A DNA stretch of 64,000 bases from Xiphophorus maculatus (taxonomy: Eukaryota; Chordata; Actinopteri; Cyprinodontiformes; Poeciliidae). The notes below the pieces were generated by a model, which was given only the letters and a program-made list of their open reading frames with translations, did no database searches and had not been told where the DNA came from. Positions within the stretch are counted from its first letter, which is position 1; every line of letters starts with the position of its first letter. The stretch spans positions 20,106,751-20,170,750 of the forward strand of contig NC_036460.1 of the NCBI RefSeq assembly GCF_002775205.1, written 5' to 3'. This document shows positions 40,401 to 64,000 of this stretch, piece after piece. The translations under genes and the position numbers were made by a program.

Positions 40401-40991
40401 CAATATTTTGTCCATGGGACCGATGTGTGTTTTTAGCGATAACTCTAGAAAAACTAGATCTGAAACATTATATTATTTCCACAAATGAAAGATAGTATTT
40501 GCTGTCTTTTTTTTAACTTGGATGCCTCACACTGAGTCCATTACACATTTAAAATGTTGTTGTTCTTTTGTAGAAAGTGACAAGGACAATAAAGATTTGA
40601 TGTATATGTTTTAACATGTTTCTACACAAGATAATTCCCACAAATTATCACATGTGAAATAATATGGGACAGCATTTCAGATGTGGAAGAATGACTCTTC
40701 ATATGTTAAAATTGTTTTTTTCTGTAATATTAAGGCAAAAAAAAAAAAAAGTTAACAAAAAGGCAACTAAAAAGTCAAAGAAAAAGAACATAAGAGAGCC
40801 TTTTAGTAGCCCGCTTTAAAAGATCACAAGACTGTGTGGCTCAAATGTTGCATCAAATAAAAAAAATAAAGGTAGAGCCTCAGCAGAATACTGTATCTCC
40901 TGCTACCCTGTAGCACATTTGCCAAGTATGAACTGACTTAACACTCCTTTCTCTTTTTCCCCTCTTCCTTTCTTTTCCAGCTCTTAACTAA
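26969..40991 (+). CDS. trarg1: trafficking regulator of GLUT4 1 (TRARG1/TUSC5), CD225/dispanin family, complete
   Basis: In mammals a membrane protein of adipose and muscle that co-resides with and promotes insulin-responsive recycling of GLUT4. Coding exons 26969-27379, 40099-40231 and 40981-40991 (GT-AG introns of 12.7 kb and 0.75 kb) give 184 aa. Residues 1-110 are a polar, Gly/Ser/Pro-rich cytoplasmic region with an [11 protein letters not shown] patch. Residues 112-136 form the first hydrophobic segment, with the CFCPVWP motif of the family (Cys120 and Cys122 are likely palmitoylation sites). Then comes the conserved loop [18 protein letters not shown] (144-161) and a second membrane helix, about 162-180. 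The last exon adds only three residues (ALN) before TAA. The human protein is 177 aa. The CD225 fold is shared with IFITM proteins, but the SRASLSR patch and the [18 protein letters not shown] loop point to TRARG1. Teleosts may have a and b copies; which this is cannot be told. Confidence 0.93.
28056..28126. repeat. perfect 31-bp inverted repeat in trarg1 intron 1
   Basis: Arm 28056-28086 (starting TAAACACCAAATGTGTTG) is exactly complementary to arm 28096-28126, with a 9-nt spacer (AAACACATT). RNA from this stretch would fold into a 31-bp stem. It may be a MITE of the palindromic type or a recent foldback duplication. No TA duplication is obvious at the arm ends. Confidence 0.85.
28371..28444. 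repeat. (GATT)n/(GAAT)n microsatellite
   Basis: Around 15 units of TTGA/GATT followed by four ATGA-type units, within trarg1 intron 1. Confidence 0.9.
29157..29453 (+). pseudogene. truncated transposon gene, SWIM-zinc-finger N-terminal exon
   Basis: Starts ATGGCGTCTTCC, encodes 98 residues, and shows [20 protein letters not shown] followed by DAYCSCKAG. CxCxAG is the opening of a SWIM zinc finger; the closing CxH half is absent because the frame stops at the putative splice donor. No continuing exon is visible in the following 1.2 kb, so the gene is broken. Confidence 0.45.
30589..30620. repeat. 12-bp palindrome at the right end of the transposon relic
   Basis: CCATGATGGCAG at 30589-30600 and CTGCCATCATGG at 30609-30620 are exact inverse complements around GTGAGGCT. 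It lies where the right terminus of the element is expected. Confidence 0.7.
31018..31144. repeat. (GGAT)n microsatellite
   Basis: About 31 GGAT units with two GGGT interruptions near 31081; read on the minus strand it produces an artefactual frame of HPSI repeats. Confidence 0.95.
32714..32750. repeat. (TTAA)n microsatellite
   Basis: About nine TTAA units, followed at about 32812-32878 by the second SINE-like tail. Confidence 0.85.
32812..32878 (+). repeat. SINE-like 3' tail, copy 2
   Basis: AAAGCATTTTGATCTGC...GTGCTCTACAAATACATTTG parallels the copy at 13795-13860 and the common fish SINE tail. Confidence 0.35.
33305..33527. mobile_element. hAT-type MITE with perfect 8-bp target duplication
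   Basis: A 223-bp element. The left end is CAGGGGTGTCAAACTCCAGT and the right part mirrors it (GGACTGGAGTTTGACA, then a slightly diverged terminus). Both sides carry TTTTAAAG (33297-33304 and 33528-33535), the 8-bp duplication typical of hAT transposons. No coding capacity. It lies within trarg1 intron 1. Confidence 0.85.
36221..36296. repeat. (ATAGA)n pentanucleotide repeat
   Basis: About 15 units, followed by AAGTCCTCTATTGTCACAAG. In fish this arrangement is often the tail of a retroposed element whose 3' end reads on the minus strand (TTTATTGTCA-type motif). Confidence 0.9.
36500..37035 (+). mobile_element. highly decayed Tc1/mariner-like copy
   Basis: Transposase-like phrases are still visible (GAGAGCCGACTGCAAGATGC; ACATGACAATGACCTAAAAC; AATCCACTAAGAACTGTATG) in the order of a Tc1-like element, with many stops. 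Limits are uncertain. Confidence 0.4.
38222..38400 (+). mobile_element. tRNA-derived SINE
   Basis: An A-box-like TGGTAAGAGTT near 38234 and a B-box GGTTTGATTCC at 38268-38278 mark a pol III promoter at the left end. The right part (GCCACCATCAGCATGTGAATG ... TGACTGATT) resembles the body of a common teleost SINE. The tRNA head is degenerate, so it is not a functional tRNA gene. Confidence 0.65.
39386..39724. mobile_element. hAT-type MITE, diverged target duplication
   Basis: A 339-bp element with the left end TAGGGGTGCACTGATTGCAG and the right end GGCCGATTTATTGATGCACT followed by CCCA. GGCCGAT repeats occur near both ends in opposite orientation. The flanks CTTCCATG (39378-39385) and CTACCAAG (39725-39732) match at 6 of 8 positions, consistent with an old 8-bp duplication. 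Non-coding; inserted 0.4 kb before trarg1 exon 2. Confidence 0.65.
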
Positions 40992-42146
40992 CAACCATGA
41001 GGAGTTCGGAGAAAATAAAAATACAACGTCAAAGCCAAACCACAGATATGGAGTATGATTCCCTACTCTATGCCATGAAGTTACAGCATCAAGATTAACT
41101 TCAGTTAGCAAAAAATGTAGACAAGTCAAGAATGACTGTCGTGCAACAAGTAAACCAATAAAAGTATATATATCACTGAAAGATGCATGCACTAGATCCC
41201 AGTATCATTTGCCTGACAGAATATTCTGCTTTTGAATTGTTCGAGTTTGAAAAGGAGAGGAAGGGGTGAATGCAGATTTGTGTGATTATTAAAGGAGGAT
41301 GATTTCTCCTGTTTGAACAATGGACTTCTGAACATGAAGAGGATGATTTGTAAATGTAAAGCGGATGAATGATGGACTTGTCTCTGTCTGCGAGGGGGCT
41401 CCTTTAAAATACAGTCTCTGAACTTCGGACGGCTCATTTAATCTTCATATATCCTAAATGAACGTCTTGCACTCAAAGTATACACAGGAAAAAATATATA
41501 TTTGAGGTAAGGGAATCTATAAATGATTAGATAGTTTTGATTTTATAAAATGTTTGTTTCCCAAGTGTTGCTGTGTTTGTTGACGCCGTCTGGATGGCTG
41601 CTTCGTCAGCAATTGGGGGAAAAAAAAAAAAAATCGATGTAAATTTAAGGGTTTGTGAAAGAAAAACTCTTTCTTTTGTCTTGAATCATTTTGTTTTGCA
41701 ACTTAAGAAAAACGAGACCAACTGCATGCCTGAATGTAGACATCCCAGTACTCTGCCTTCTTTTAGACTGTTATTGTTTGTTTCCCATCCTTAAGGAACG
41801 GACAGGTTTGCACACTGAACCGGTATTTGTGCATTTTGTTCTTATGGACAGTTAAAAGCACGTCCTGCACCATATATGAAGCCTTTATTACAAACACTGT
41901 TCTCCCTCAGTTTCATCTGACCTTTCATCTTTGGAGAGTCTTTTTTACATTTACAGACTTTTAACACATTTTACATTGCTATACTTTGACTGTTAAGATC
42001 CATTCTTTTACTGGATGCTTTGCCATTCTTCTTGTATGGCTATGTAATGTATTTATATGGAAAACTATATATGCAATACCTTTGCATGTAAAAGGCCAAG
42101 CACCCACTTATTTTTGTAAAAGAGCAAGTCTACGAGTTTGCCTAAA

Positions 42147-42152
42147 AATAAA
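42147..42152 (+). terminator. candidate polyadenylation signal of trarg1 (proximal)
   Basis: AATAAA 1.16 kb after the stop codon. A second AATAAA at 42777-42782 is followed by a GT-rich stretch and is an equally good or better distal site. The 3' untranslated region would then run 1.2 or 1.8 kb. Confidence 0.45.
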
Positions 42153-42776
42153 TAGCATTTAAAAAGACTTATTTAAAATCATGGCACGACACGTTGTCTG
42201 GATTTGTCACTTTAAGAGAAAACTCATTACTGTGTTTAGAGTCATGTTGTAGATGTTGTATTGACATATGAAAAGGCTTATGCTCCAAAGCTCAGATAAA
42301 AATCAGTGAATCATGATGCGCTATATAATAGAGTTGTTTTTCTGTAGCTGTTAAAGTGTCTTTTTTTACCCCATTAAAACTAAAATGCATTTAACTGGAT
42401 GCCATTTGCTGAATTCTAATGGTCATTTAAGGGCTTTTTACAATTGAAACAACACAGCTAATACAATCCAAAGTCCTCGAGTGAACATCAGCAATGTAAG
42501 TTGCAGACTTGAGTCATAGCTGTGCAGAAAAAAAAATTATTAACAATAATAATAATAATAATACTCCATCTGAACATCCAGAAGCAGCAAAAATCCAAAG
42601 ACTCCCCATGTTTATTGACCGCAGCTCCAGATTAACTTGAATTTTCTTCTTCTGTGGTGCTGGTGTTTAGGAGCCAGCTGTCCACCTTTCACCTCTATTA
42701 TTACTGTTTGTTTGTTTTTTATATTATACTGTATGTGATGGCTCTCATCTCTCTGGTGTACCTTTTGCATGTGAGG

Positions 42777-42782
42777 AATAAA
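42777..42782 (+). terminator. candidate distal polyadenylation signal of trarg1
   Basis: AATAAA followed about 20 bp later by the GT-rich GAGTTTTGTGTTTTGATG, the usual downstream element. The region from 40992 to here has no coding potential and is consistent with 3' untranslated sequence. Confidence 0.5.
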
Positions 42783-43159
42783 TGCTACCATGCATGGTCT
42801 GAGTTTTGTGTTTTGATGATAACTTCCAGATGTAAAGGATGCCTGGACTGCCTGTAAGTTTAAATGTTAAATGTTATATGCATACAGCTCCCTTGTGCAG
42901 TTACTGGAACCCCTGGTGGAGATTACAAAAAAAGCTGTAAAATAAATATATTTCTTGTTGCAGTACCATAACATCACACTTGTTAGTTCAGAAAATCCCA
43001 ACTTTAATTTGCAAACATTTAATTATTGAGAAAATAATGTTTTTTACGACCTCACCACCAGTGGCTCACTTGCTGACTCCTGGACGTTTCCTTAATAATA
43101 AAGGATTGAGACAACACAACCAGAGCATTCTTTTACGTTTAATCGGATCACTAGAATGT

Positions 43160-43575
43160 GTAGGAACTCATATTTTAATAGGATTTTATGTAACAGACCA
43201 ACACAAAGTAGTGCATAATTGTGAAGTGGAATAAAAAAATAGCGCATATTTTTAAACCTTTCCTGAAAATGGACCACAACTTTGTGTGAACATTTTTCTG
43301 CAGTTCCAGCTTTAATCCTTTTAGGGGTTTGTTTCTACCAGCTGTGAATATTCTTGCCAATTTTTACCTTCTGTGGACTTAGACTTTGGTATGGACTTTG
43401 ACTGGACCATTTTAGCACCTCAACGTGCCTTGATCTAAATCATTTCATTGTATGTTTAATTTCCTTGTCCTGTTGAAAGGTGGACCTCTGTTCCACTCTC
43501 AGATTATCTTCAGCCTCTCTCAGATTTTTCTGTCCCTGTCCCACAACATTATTCTCCTACCACTATGTGCTGCAG
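43160..43575 (-). mobile_element. Tc1-like transposon 3' part, minus orientation
   Basis: Read on the plus strand it runs TTATGTAACAGACCAACACA, AATTGTGAAGTGGAATAAA, CTGGACCATTTTAG, TTCCTTGTCCTGTTGAAAGG, TGGACCTCTGTTCCACTCTC. That is the reverse complement of the 3' region of the fish Tc1-like family. The reading frame is destroyed. Confidence 0.65.
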
Positions 43576-44504
43576 GAGTGTCAGAAAATTGAAAAATATA
43601 GATGTGAATGTTTTAAATTTATGGAAAATTGAAATTCAACTTTATCATTTAATAGGATCAAAGCATTATGAATATCCAACAAAACCTTGAAGCCATAAAA
43701 GCATTTTTTCACCTGGCTGCCCGATCCATTGTTACAAAACACATCCCTACTTTTAATATTTTCATGGTTACTTTTCAGAGACTCAGAAAGATGCAAGAGG
43801 GTTTTTTTAAATGTTAAATCCAATATATTTCCATTGCAGAATATTTTTGGCTGCAGTCCCATTCCTATGGATTGGAGTACAGCGCAAAGCTGCTGCATTT
43901 ATTGCATATAACAATGAACATGAAGCAGTTTCTGAAAAACAATATTTATCATGGCTACAAAAGATTCAGATGGCAGAAGAAAGTGAAGTAGAGAAAAATA
44001 TAATTCATGGCTGTCCCATGATGGACAAAAGTGGCCTGATTGTCCACCTGTCTATAAAAAGTCTGCCTTGCTCCACAGATACTGACCAATGAATAACATC
44101 GTGGATAAGTGATGAAAGCCATAAAATCAGAAATGGTTCAGGCAAATATCTTCTCTGGAGCTGGTGGGGCAGAACACATGCAGGAGCCTGGATCATGCGC
44201 ATGGGTCTGGGACATTCAAATATTTAAGAGCTGCACCTCCACCGTCATCTTACATCCATGTATAAATGTCAAAGCCGGCTTTAGTACACGGTTTGCCTCT
44301 TAAGAGCCCTGTCCCGAATAACTGGCCGTCACAGCGTGAATGACATCTAAAGAGTGAAAACCTTTCATAACACCTCACCTAGTCTATGTTCAAAGAATCT
44401 GATGGAGATGAATAGAAACTGTAATTTGTCAACTGAAGTGACTCGTTTTATGCCACAAAAATAACTAGCTGGGTTTATATATATATCTGCTTAACTTTCC
44501 TGGA

Positions 44505-44730
44505 TCATGTTACATCCCCAAACTTTATGGTATCTTATTAGTGTTTTATCTAATATACCAACACAAATTCAAGCTATTTGTGAAGTAACAACTTAAAAAT
44601 AAACGTGTTTAACAGATAAGAATCTGAAAAGTGCAGCGTATGCTTACATTCAGCACTCTTTAATCTACATGTCTACATATAGAGCCCTCTTCTGCTTAAA
44701 ATTACAGCTGCAACTCTTCGGACATGCAAT
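44505..44730 (-). mobile_element. second, more decayed Tc1-like 3' fragment
   Basis: ATGTTACATCCCCAAACTTT, TAATATACCAACACAAATTC and TTGTGAAGTAACAACTT follow the order of the preceding fragment at lower identity. It lies between trarg1 and gosr1. Confidence 0.45.
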
Positions 44731-45431
44731 AGAGAATGTCAGTGAGAGAAGCTTGCTTTTAATAAGGAGGGGAAAAAACCAACATAACCAGAAATAAGAC
44801 CAGGTAGTATGCCATGGTTTCTGAATTGTAACCATGTTCCAGAATAAACTGTGCAGAAAGTTACGCAGTGATTCAAATCAAATTTCCTTTTCAGCAACAT
44901 TATCATTAATAAAATCAGCTACATTCTAGAAAAGCATTGAGTATTTGCTATATTATTATAAAGCTAAATTTGGCCTAATATTGCCAATCAGCATCATACC
45001 TAGATTTATATATGAATTACCAATTTAATTAACTTAGCATCTGCTTGACAGAAAAAAATATATATTTCGTAAAGAACTGCCAATAAATTTAGGCAGGAAA
45101 AGAGTAAGAATCTGTGCTAACTTCATAGGATTACATGTTTTTAAAGCTCAAATAGAAAGTTTTGTAAATTTTTCTACACAGTTGCACAGTCCTTTGGTTC
45201 AAAGAATGATACTTTTTAATGACTAAAAATCTTTTTTTGTTGTATAGTCTATAGTATGACATTCTTAATTGTTTTTATACTTTTATCTTTGTGTGAACAA
45301 AGAGTCCTGCCTTGTATTGAATATGTTTGTACGTCCTGGTACTAAACCTTTATCAGAAACGGCTCATCTTAAAAAACAAAATAAAGATTTACTCACTCCA
45401 CATTTTTTAAAACACATACTGATATGAATAA

Positions 45432-45437
45432 TTTATT
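45432..45437 (-). terminator. candidate polyadenylation signal of gosr1
   Basis: TTTATT on the plus strand reads AATAAA on the minus strand, 438 bp after the gosr1 stop. It is the first clear signal downstream in an AT-rich stretch. Confidence 0.45.
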
Positions 45438-45874
45438 AATTCACATTTTACAGCTTACAATGAATTATGACTCCCCCAAAATCATTAAAAATAACCGAAA
45501 AAGAAATATCCTTCAACCTCCTTATTAAAACAAGATAGCTTTAGTCTCTGATCTTATTAGAAAAAAAGCACAAAGCTTGTCCACAAACAAAAATTAACTG
45601 GTCTCACTTGTACTTTTGGTCTCCATTTCCTTGTGGGTATAAGAAAAAGAAGCGACCACCAGCCCTAAATCTGTCTCGTTAAATGCTGGCTCAGTGGGAA
45701 CTTGTTGGCCAAATTTGGTCCTGTCCTAGAACAGGACCAGCTAAATGTCTCTCTGCTCTGGAACCTCCGTGGTCCTTCGATCACCGGGCGTTGTCTCTGG
45801 GGAGGAGCTGAGGATTCATATGCTACAAAGAGCAGAGGAGTCCTGCCTTGTTAGAAATTGTCTGACCGGGGAGG

Positions 45875-59734
<13,860 letters not shown>

Positions 59735-59747
59735 CTTTGTTTTCCTG

Positions 59748-59755
59748 TGACGTCA
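59748..59755. promoter_or_regulatory. palindromic CRE (TGACGTCA) in the gosr1 promoter/5' UTR
   Basis: A perfect 8-bp cAMP-response element lies 14 bp upstream of the gosr1 start codon in a short CpG-containing stretch. CREB/ATF factors bind this site in many housekeeping promoters, including genes of the secretory pathway. No TATA box is evident. Its place so close to the ATG implies a very short 5' UTR or a site inside the transcript. Confidence 0.45.
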
Positions 59756-61134
59756 CCAACTTCAAGTCACCTGAGAGGAGGACGTAAGGCGTGGGATTTT
59801 GTCGCCCTCAGTTCAGACCGTCAGGCATGTCGACTATGATAAATTATTGGCAACCTCATATTACTTTTTATAAATTGTATAGTTTATATAAAATATATTA
59901 TATTTATATTGTGGTTTAACGTTTTAACTGTGTTTTTTATAGTAGGTTAGTGTTTGTGCCAACAGGGCTTTACCAACAATTGGTTAATTGCTTTAGAGAG
60001 TTTCATCTTCATTTGAAATCAATATCTTCATATTTTGTTAATATTATGTCTTCTGTCACTTCTCAAATACCCTATTTAAAAAGCAAAGCCAGGATTGAAA
60101 ACAATTTTCAATATTTCTGGCAAAGTATGCTATATATTCTACTTGTTAAAAATGATCAAGCTAAACCAATGTTCAATGTGTGGCTGTTCAGCTGTTTTTG
60201 CTAAATTAATTTATCCCTCTGGTGAAGCAATACTGCCAACCCACCCTTTTTTGTAAAATCTGTTTTAAAAAACACAAACAGACACTTCCTGCACTGCACA
60301 ATGAAAAGGGGAAATGGCTTAAAGGATTTTAAAAAGTCCCTGTGGGTACATTAGCTATAGCTCCTTGAGCAGTGCCTTAGAAAAATATTCTTAACTCTTG
60401 AACTTTTCAAGATTGTTCACATTACAACAATAAAATGGATTAAATTACCATAATTTGTGATAGAGAAACAAAGTGGAGCAATGATGTTTTGAAAGTAAAA
60501 TCTGAAAACTGTGATGTACATTTGCTTTATCACCATTCTTTAAAGCTGATAAACAATTTTGTGTTTTGTGTGCGTGCGTGTTTTTTTTAATGTCTCTATA
60601 TAAATACAAATCTCAAGTACATCTCTGCCTGTGGCGTGCAGTTGTCTGTTTTTGACCCACTGTTCATGGCAGCAGGAGACTGTGTTCCTCATGTATAAAC
60701 AGGACTTTACATTTGTGTTCATTTTGAACACATGGAATTAGGTTTTCAGTCAACTACCAACGACCAGTAGTTATATAGATTTACCGGATATAAACCAATT
60801 ACTAACACCTGCAATTGTGTAGGATGCCTTGTTTACAATGTATTTGCAAGAATCTCAGTTAAAGATGAGCTCTTTAAATAAAAAGCCAAAACAATTTTAC
60901 TCGTTTTCAGTGAACTTTGAGAAACACCTCAATGTGACACAACCTGTTATTAGATTTAAAGGCCAATAAACAGCACACCACGTAGCTGTTAGGCTTTTAA
61001 TAAAATAATCGCCACTGCCTTTTTAATTACATATTTCTAATTAAGTTAGGTTTTCCTCTCCTTCATAGCCTGTTAGTTTACATTGCAATATCTGAAAAGA
61101 AATAACTGAAGCAAGACATGTGGCTGTCAGGTGT
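59756..61134. other. spacer between gosr1 promoter and cpd 3' end
   Basis: No gene is recognised. Short frames only; AT-rich. The part near 59756-59830 is GC-richer and likely belongs to the gosr1 promoter. Confidence 0.5.
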
Positions 61135-63195
61135 TTTATTGTGTAGTTTTGCATGTTTGTTGCAGATGTTAGCATATTATGATCACATCAAGGTTCTGGT
61201 GAAATGTTCTGCTGTGTGTTGATTTACAGTAAGCATCAAGTACAATTGGCAAACAATATTTACAGTTCCAGTTTCTTTATATAAAATCTTCACACCCAGA
61301 CTGTGTGACACTTTCAAAAGCTCATAGAGAATTCAAAGGGGCTTCACAGACATAGCATAAGAAAAGTAATTTACAAAACTGTCTCCCAACGCAAATTTTA
61401 AGAAATAATCTCTTGTGAAAATAGCTAGAGGTCTTGGGAGTGAACAAGAGTATATGGCTGCTAAACCATGCATTTGTCTATCCCAATGCACTTTCAGTGA
61501 TTTCATAGCAACCAAAGTAGTTGAGCATTTCAGGTTTGAGCAAATCTATCCCGTTTTTGATTTTGGTGATTTATCTGGTTTGTTTCGAAATGCTTTTGAT
61601 TACATTTATGAAGCTAGAAAACCTAAAAGAGACACAAAATAACCATATTTTCTACCATTTTAAAGCTTTCCATGTGACTCCCATGTCTTTGGAGAAACTT
61701 GCCTCTCACAGAAATGAGTCAACGAGAAACAACTTTTAAACACATAGAAAAAGTTACAACCTGAAGATAACTGAGGAGGATAAACCTGGATAATTTCAGA
61801 GGTTTGAGAGCTACAATTTTATGTTGTGGGGCACAAAAACAATTGATGTATTTTATTAATTAATTGGCAATCAAACCAGGTTTGATTTTAAATGAAAGTA
61901 TTTTGGCATCAAAAATATCAGAAAACAAAGTAAAGCTAAAAATAAATGATTATGATAAAAATAACGGGACAATTAAAAGCAAGCAGTAACTCTCCATATA
62001 CAGAATAAAATTATACTGAAACATAAATCTATTAAAGAAGGGAATAATAAATACAATCATCACTACATATTTCTAGCTTCTTCTTTTTTCATTCTTTCAG
62101 CAGTGATAGACGGTGCTTGCTTTCCAGTTCTGGGATTTTTCCACCAAAGTGGTTCCAGTGGTGCTGGAGGCAGTTCTTAACTGGTTTCATAAAAGAACTG
62201 GTCACTTTTCCAGAGCCATGGAACCATCTTGATGCCACATCATTGCATCACCATGAACATCTTAACCAGTAAATATTTGATATTCTGGGAGAGAATTGAC
62301 CTATGCAAATCCTGTTATCTATGAATGAACGCTCCAATTTCAACAGCTTATCAGTTAAATCAAATTTTAAACAAAAAAAAAAAACACTGGCAGACAAAAA
62401 GCTAGTCTTATTCAACTGATAATCAAACTTAATAATTTATCCAGAGTTTCTACCATTTTTTAATTTTTTTACTTAAATTAGCTCAAAAACTAAACAAAAC
62501 TTTTAAACATGGCACTCACAACAGTGTTGTTGTTGTTATTGTTCTATCAGAACCAGACTCCAGCAAATACTCGGACCATTTTAGAACTGGAACCGCTCTG
62601 GTGGAGTAAAAGCCCTTAGTGCAGGTGAACTTTCCTTATGCACTTACCAGTCCAGGGCAGATTTTATTTAAGCCTGACAAAAAATACAAAACTGATAAAC
62701 TCCTAGGCAAGTCACCTTAAAATTGTGCCAAAATATTAACAAGAAAGATTTTTCATCTTTTCTCCTCAGCAGACCACTGGATGGATCAATTCCCAGCATA
62801 AACTCAGTTTTATTGAAAGCAAATGCAGCTTTGTCTCATCCATTTCAGTCTGACTGGACAGATAAACCTACAGAAGCCAAGGCACAGAGTTGGAGTCGTT
62901 CTCCCAAAGGCTTGCACACTTTCAGTGCAGCTATTCTACTTTGGATCAAGAAATGAAAAAAAAAGAAAAAATTGGATTTCCAATTTTGAAGGATTATTAA
63001 ATTGTTGCTTATTTCAAAGATCCATTTTGGGCGTTACAGCACTTCTTGCTATATTTGTTTTCTGTTCATTTGGACTTGGCAGCTTGGCCTTTAAACTGGG
63101 CAGAACAAGCAGAGGCCTTTTTGAATGCCTCGGAAAACAAAGAAGCCACTGCAAAGGATCAATGAGGCCGGAGAGGAACTTCTTAATTCACTCTA

Positions 63196-63242
<47 letters not shown>

Positions 63243-63424
63243 GTCCCCAGGAGTCCACCAGCAGGAAAATTGATGGTCTAACAAATAAAATGCTTACATC
63301 ACTCATTCAGAAAGAGAGACGGTGAAGCTGATATGAAGAGTTCATTGAGATCCTTAAGGATTTAACTCTAGAGCAAAATACAAAAAAAAAGGCAAAAATA
63401 CTGAATCAAACTAGTGCAAATCTT
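61135..63424 (-). other. probable 3' untranslated region of cpd
   Basis: No gene is seen here. TTTATT at 61135-61140 reads AATAAA on the minus strand and is a candidate polyadenylation signal, giving a 3' UTR of about 2.3 kb. The stretch includes an (ATC)n microsatellite (63199-63242). A segment at about 62090-62600 has GGTTCCAGTGG-like and AGAACTGGAAC-like motifs in opposite orientations, which may be a small transposon relic. Other AATAAA motifs exist, so the end is uncertain. Confidence 0.4.
63199..63242. repeat. (ATC)n trinucleotide microsatellite
   Basis: About 14 units in the presumed cpd 3' UTR; translates as poly-His or poly-Ile in artefactual frames. Confidence 0.92.
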
Positions 63425-63651
63425 TCAGATTTTGTTCGCATACAGTGTCTCTTCATCGCTTTCGCTTTCATCCTGAAACTCGTGGGCGAGCAGGGACTTT
63501 TTGGAGCCCATGGAGTTGAGATGAATTTCATCATCGTATTCGTCGCGGTGCTGCCGCAACCGGTGGAAGCCGTCCTTCTGATGGTCGGACTTCGCTGAGC
63601 ACATGCACCAAATGATGCACGCCGTCAACACCAGTGCTGTCATGGAGGCAG
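63425..63651 (-). CDS. cpd: carboxypeptidase D, last coding exon (end of membrane helix and cytoplasmic tail), partial
   Basis: CPD is a type I membrane metallocarboxypeptidase of the trans-Golgi network that removes C-terminal Lys/Arg from processed proteins. Only the last exon lies here; it starts after an acceptor (TTTGCAG) at 63651 with phase 1 and ends in TGA. It codes for the last membrane residues (MTALVLTACIIWCMC) and a tail of about 57 aa. Family hallmarks of the tail are visible: KDGFHRLRQH (FxxL sorting motif), an acidic cluster (DEYDDEI), KKSLLAHEFQDE, and SESDEET, a casein kinase 2-type acidic stretch near the C-terminus. These drive TGN retrieval in the mammalian protein. The catalytic domains lie beyond the right edge. 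Its gosr1 neighbour, in the same order and orientation as in human, supports the call. Confidence 0.92.
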
Positions 63652-64000
63652 CTGCAAATACAAAATGAGAGATGCACTGTTACACAAAAACATAAATATT
63701 ACTGACAAAAACATTATGCACTTGGAACAAAATAGCTTTTAATTTAAGTGTAAATAAAATTACGACTTCAGAAGAGGTCAGAAGTTTACATACATTCATA
63801 ATTGCTGAAATTCTGGTATTGTGGGATTTTAAAGCTTTCAACTCTTCTTCCCCAGCATGCAGTGATGATAAAAACAAACAGCTATAATGACTTCTAAACA
63901 TTATAATCCACTTTAAATTAAAAAATCCTTTTAAGGCTTTTAACCATAGTCTGTAAATTTTCAGTACAACCAGGGTAATTTCAGAGGCTTAAAGCCTGTG

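Larger units (their letters stand above)
42800..45431. other. spacer between the 3' ends of trarg1 and gosr1
   Basis: The two genes converge here. Besides the two Tc1-like fragments I find no gene. A 93-codon frame at 43811-44092 (+) is longer than its surroundings but has no recognisable domain. Confidence 0.5.

Noticed and set aside
26969-40991. Reading the CD225 gene as an antiviral IFITM
   Set aside because: Long polar N-terminus, SPSRAS patch and the [18 protein letters not shown] loop match TRARG1/TUSC5 better than IFITM proteins.
43811-44092. 93-codon frame between trarg1 and gosr1
   Set aside because: No domain; lies among Tc1-like fragments; no splice or conservation evidence available.
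62823-63325. 152- and 66-codon frames with poly-Ile or poly-His
   Set aside because: Contain the (ATC)n microsatellite; opposite to the presumed cpd 3' UTR; no domain.

Overview
The window is vertebrate nuclear DNA, almost certainly from a ray-finned (teleost) fish. It has spliced genes with GT-AG introns, low gene density, AT-rich spacers, long microsatellites, and many decayed Tc1-like, hAT-like, SINE and LINE fragments of types common in teleosts. There are no bacterial-type operons. Four genes can be supported. All were recognised by reading exons against remembered vertebrate protein families, without any database search.

Layout. Positions 1-18,100 hold no gene I can recognise; I see a Tc1-like relic (about 7.45-8.16 kb), a possible hAT-type fragment (about 9.09-9.52 kb), CpG-rich patches near 4.0-4.3 kb and 13.4-13.65 kb, and a SINE-like tail. 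Positions 18,262-24,106 (+) hold a complete six-exon aipl1 (photoreceptor co-chaperone, 330 aa), with TAATCC-type motifs upstream and transposon insertions in its introns. Positions 26,969-40,991 (+) hold trarg1/tusc5 (GLUT4 trafficking regulator of the CD225/dispanin family, 184 aa). It has three coding exons and a 12.7-kb first intron full of repeats and transposon relics. Positions 45,875-59,734 (-) hold a complete nine-exon gosr1 (Golgi Qb-SNARE GS28, 248 aa), including a 30-nt microexon. Positions 63,425-63,651 (-) hold the last coding exon of cpd (carboxypeptidase D), its transmembrane end and cytoplasmic tail; the rest lies beyond the right edge.

Neighbourhood. cpd and gosr1 lie head to tail on the minus strand, as they do in human 17q11.2. 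aipl1 and trarg1 have human orthologues on 17p13. One fish interval therefore joins genes that are far apart on human chromosome 17. gosr1 and cpd both act in the Golgi/trans-Golgi system, and trarg1 acts in vesicle trafficking of GLUT4, but nothing in the sequence shows co-regulation.

The most notable non-coding observations are these: a 126-bp palindromic MITE that ends 14 bp before the aipl1 exon 4 acceptor and appears to supply its branch point; a solo LTR with a perfect 5-bp target duplication nested inside a Tc1-like copy; a hAT-type MITE with a perfect 8-bp target duplication; a deleted DNA transposon whose remaining first exon ends at the start of a SWIM-type zinc finger; a perfect 31-bp inverted repeat; and an in-frame 51-nt candidate cassette exon in gosr1. 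I did not find a convincing undescribed multi-gene system.
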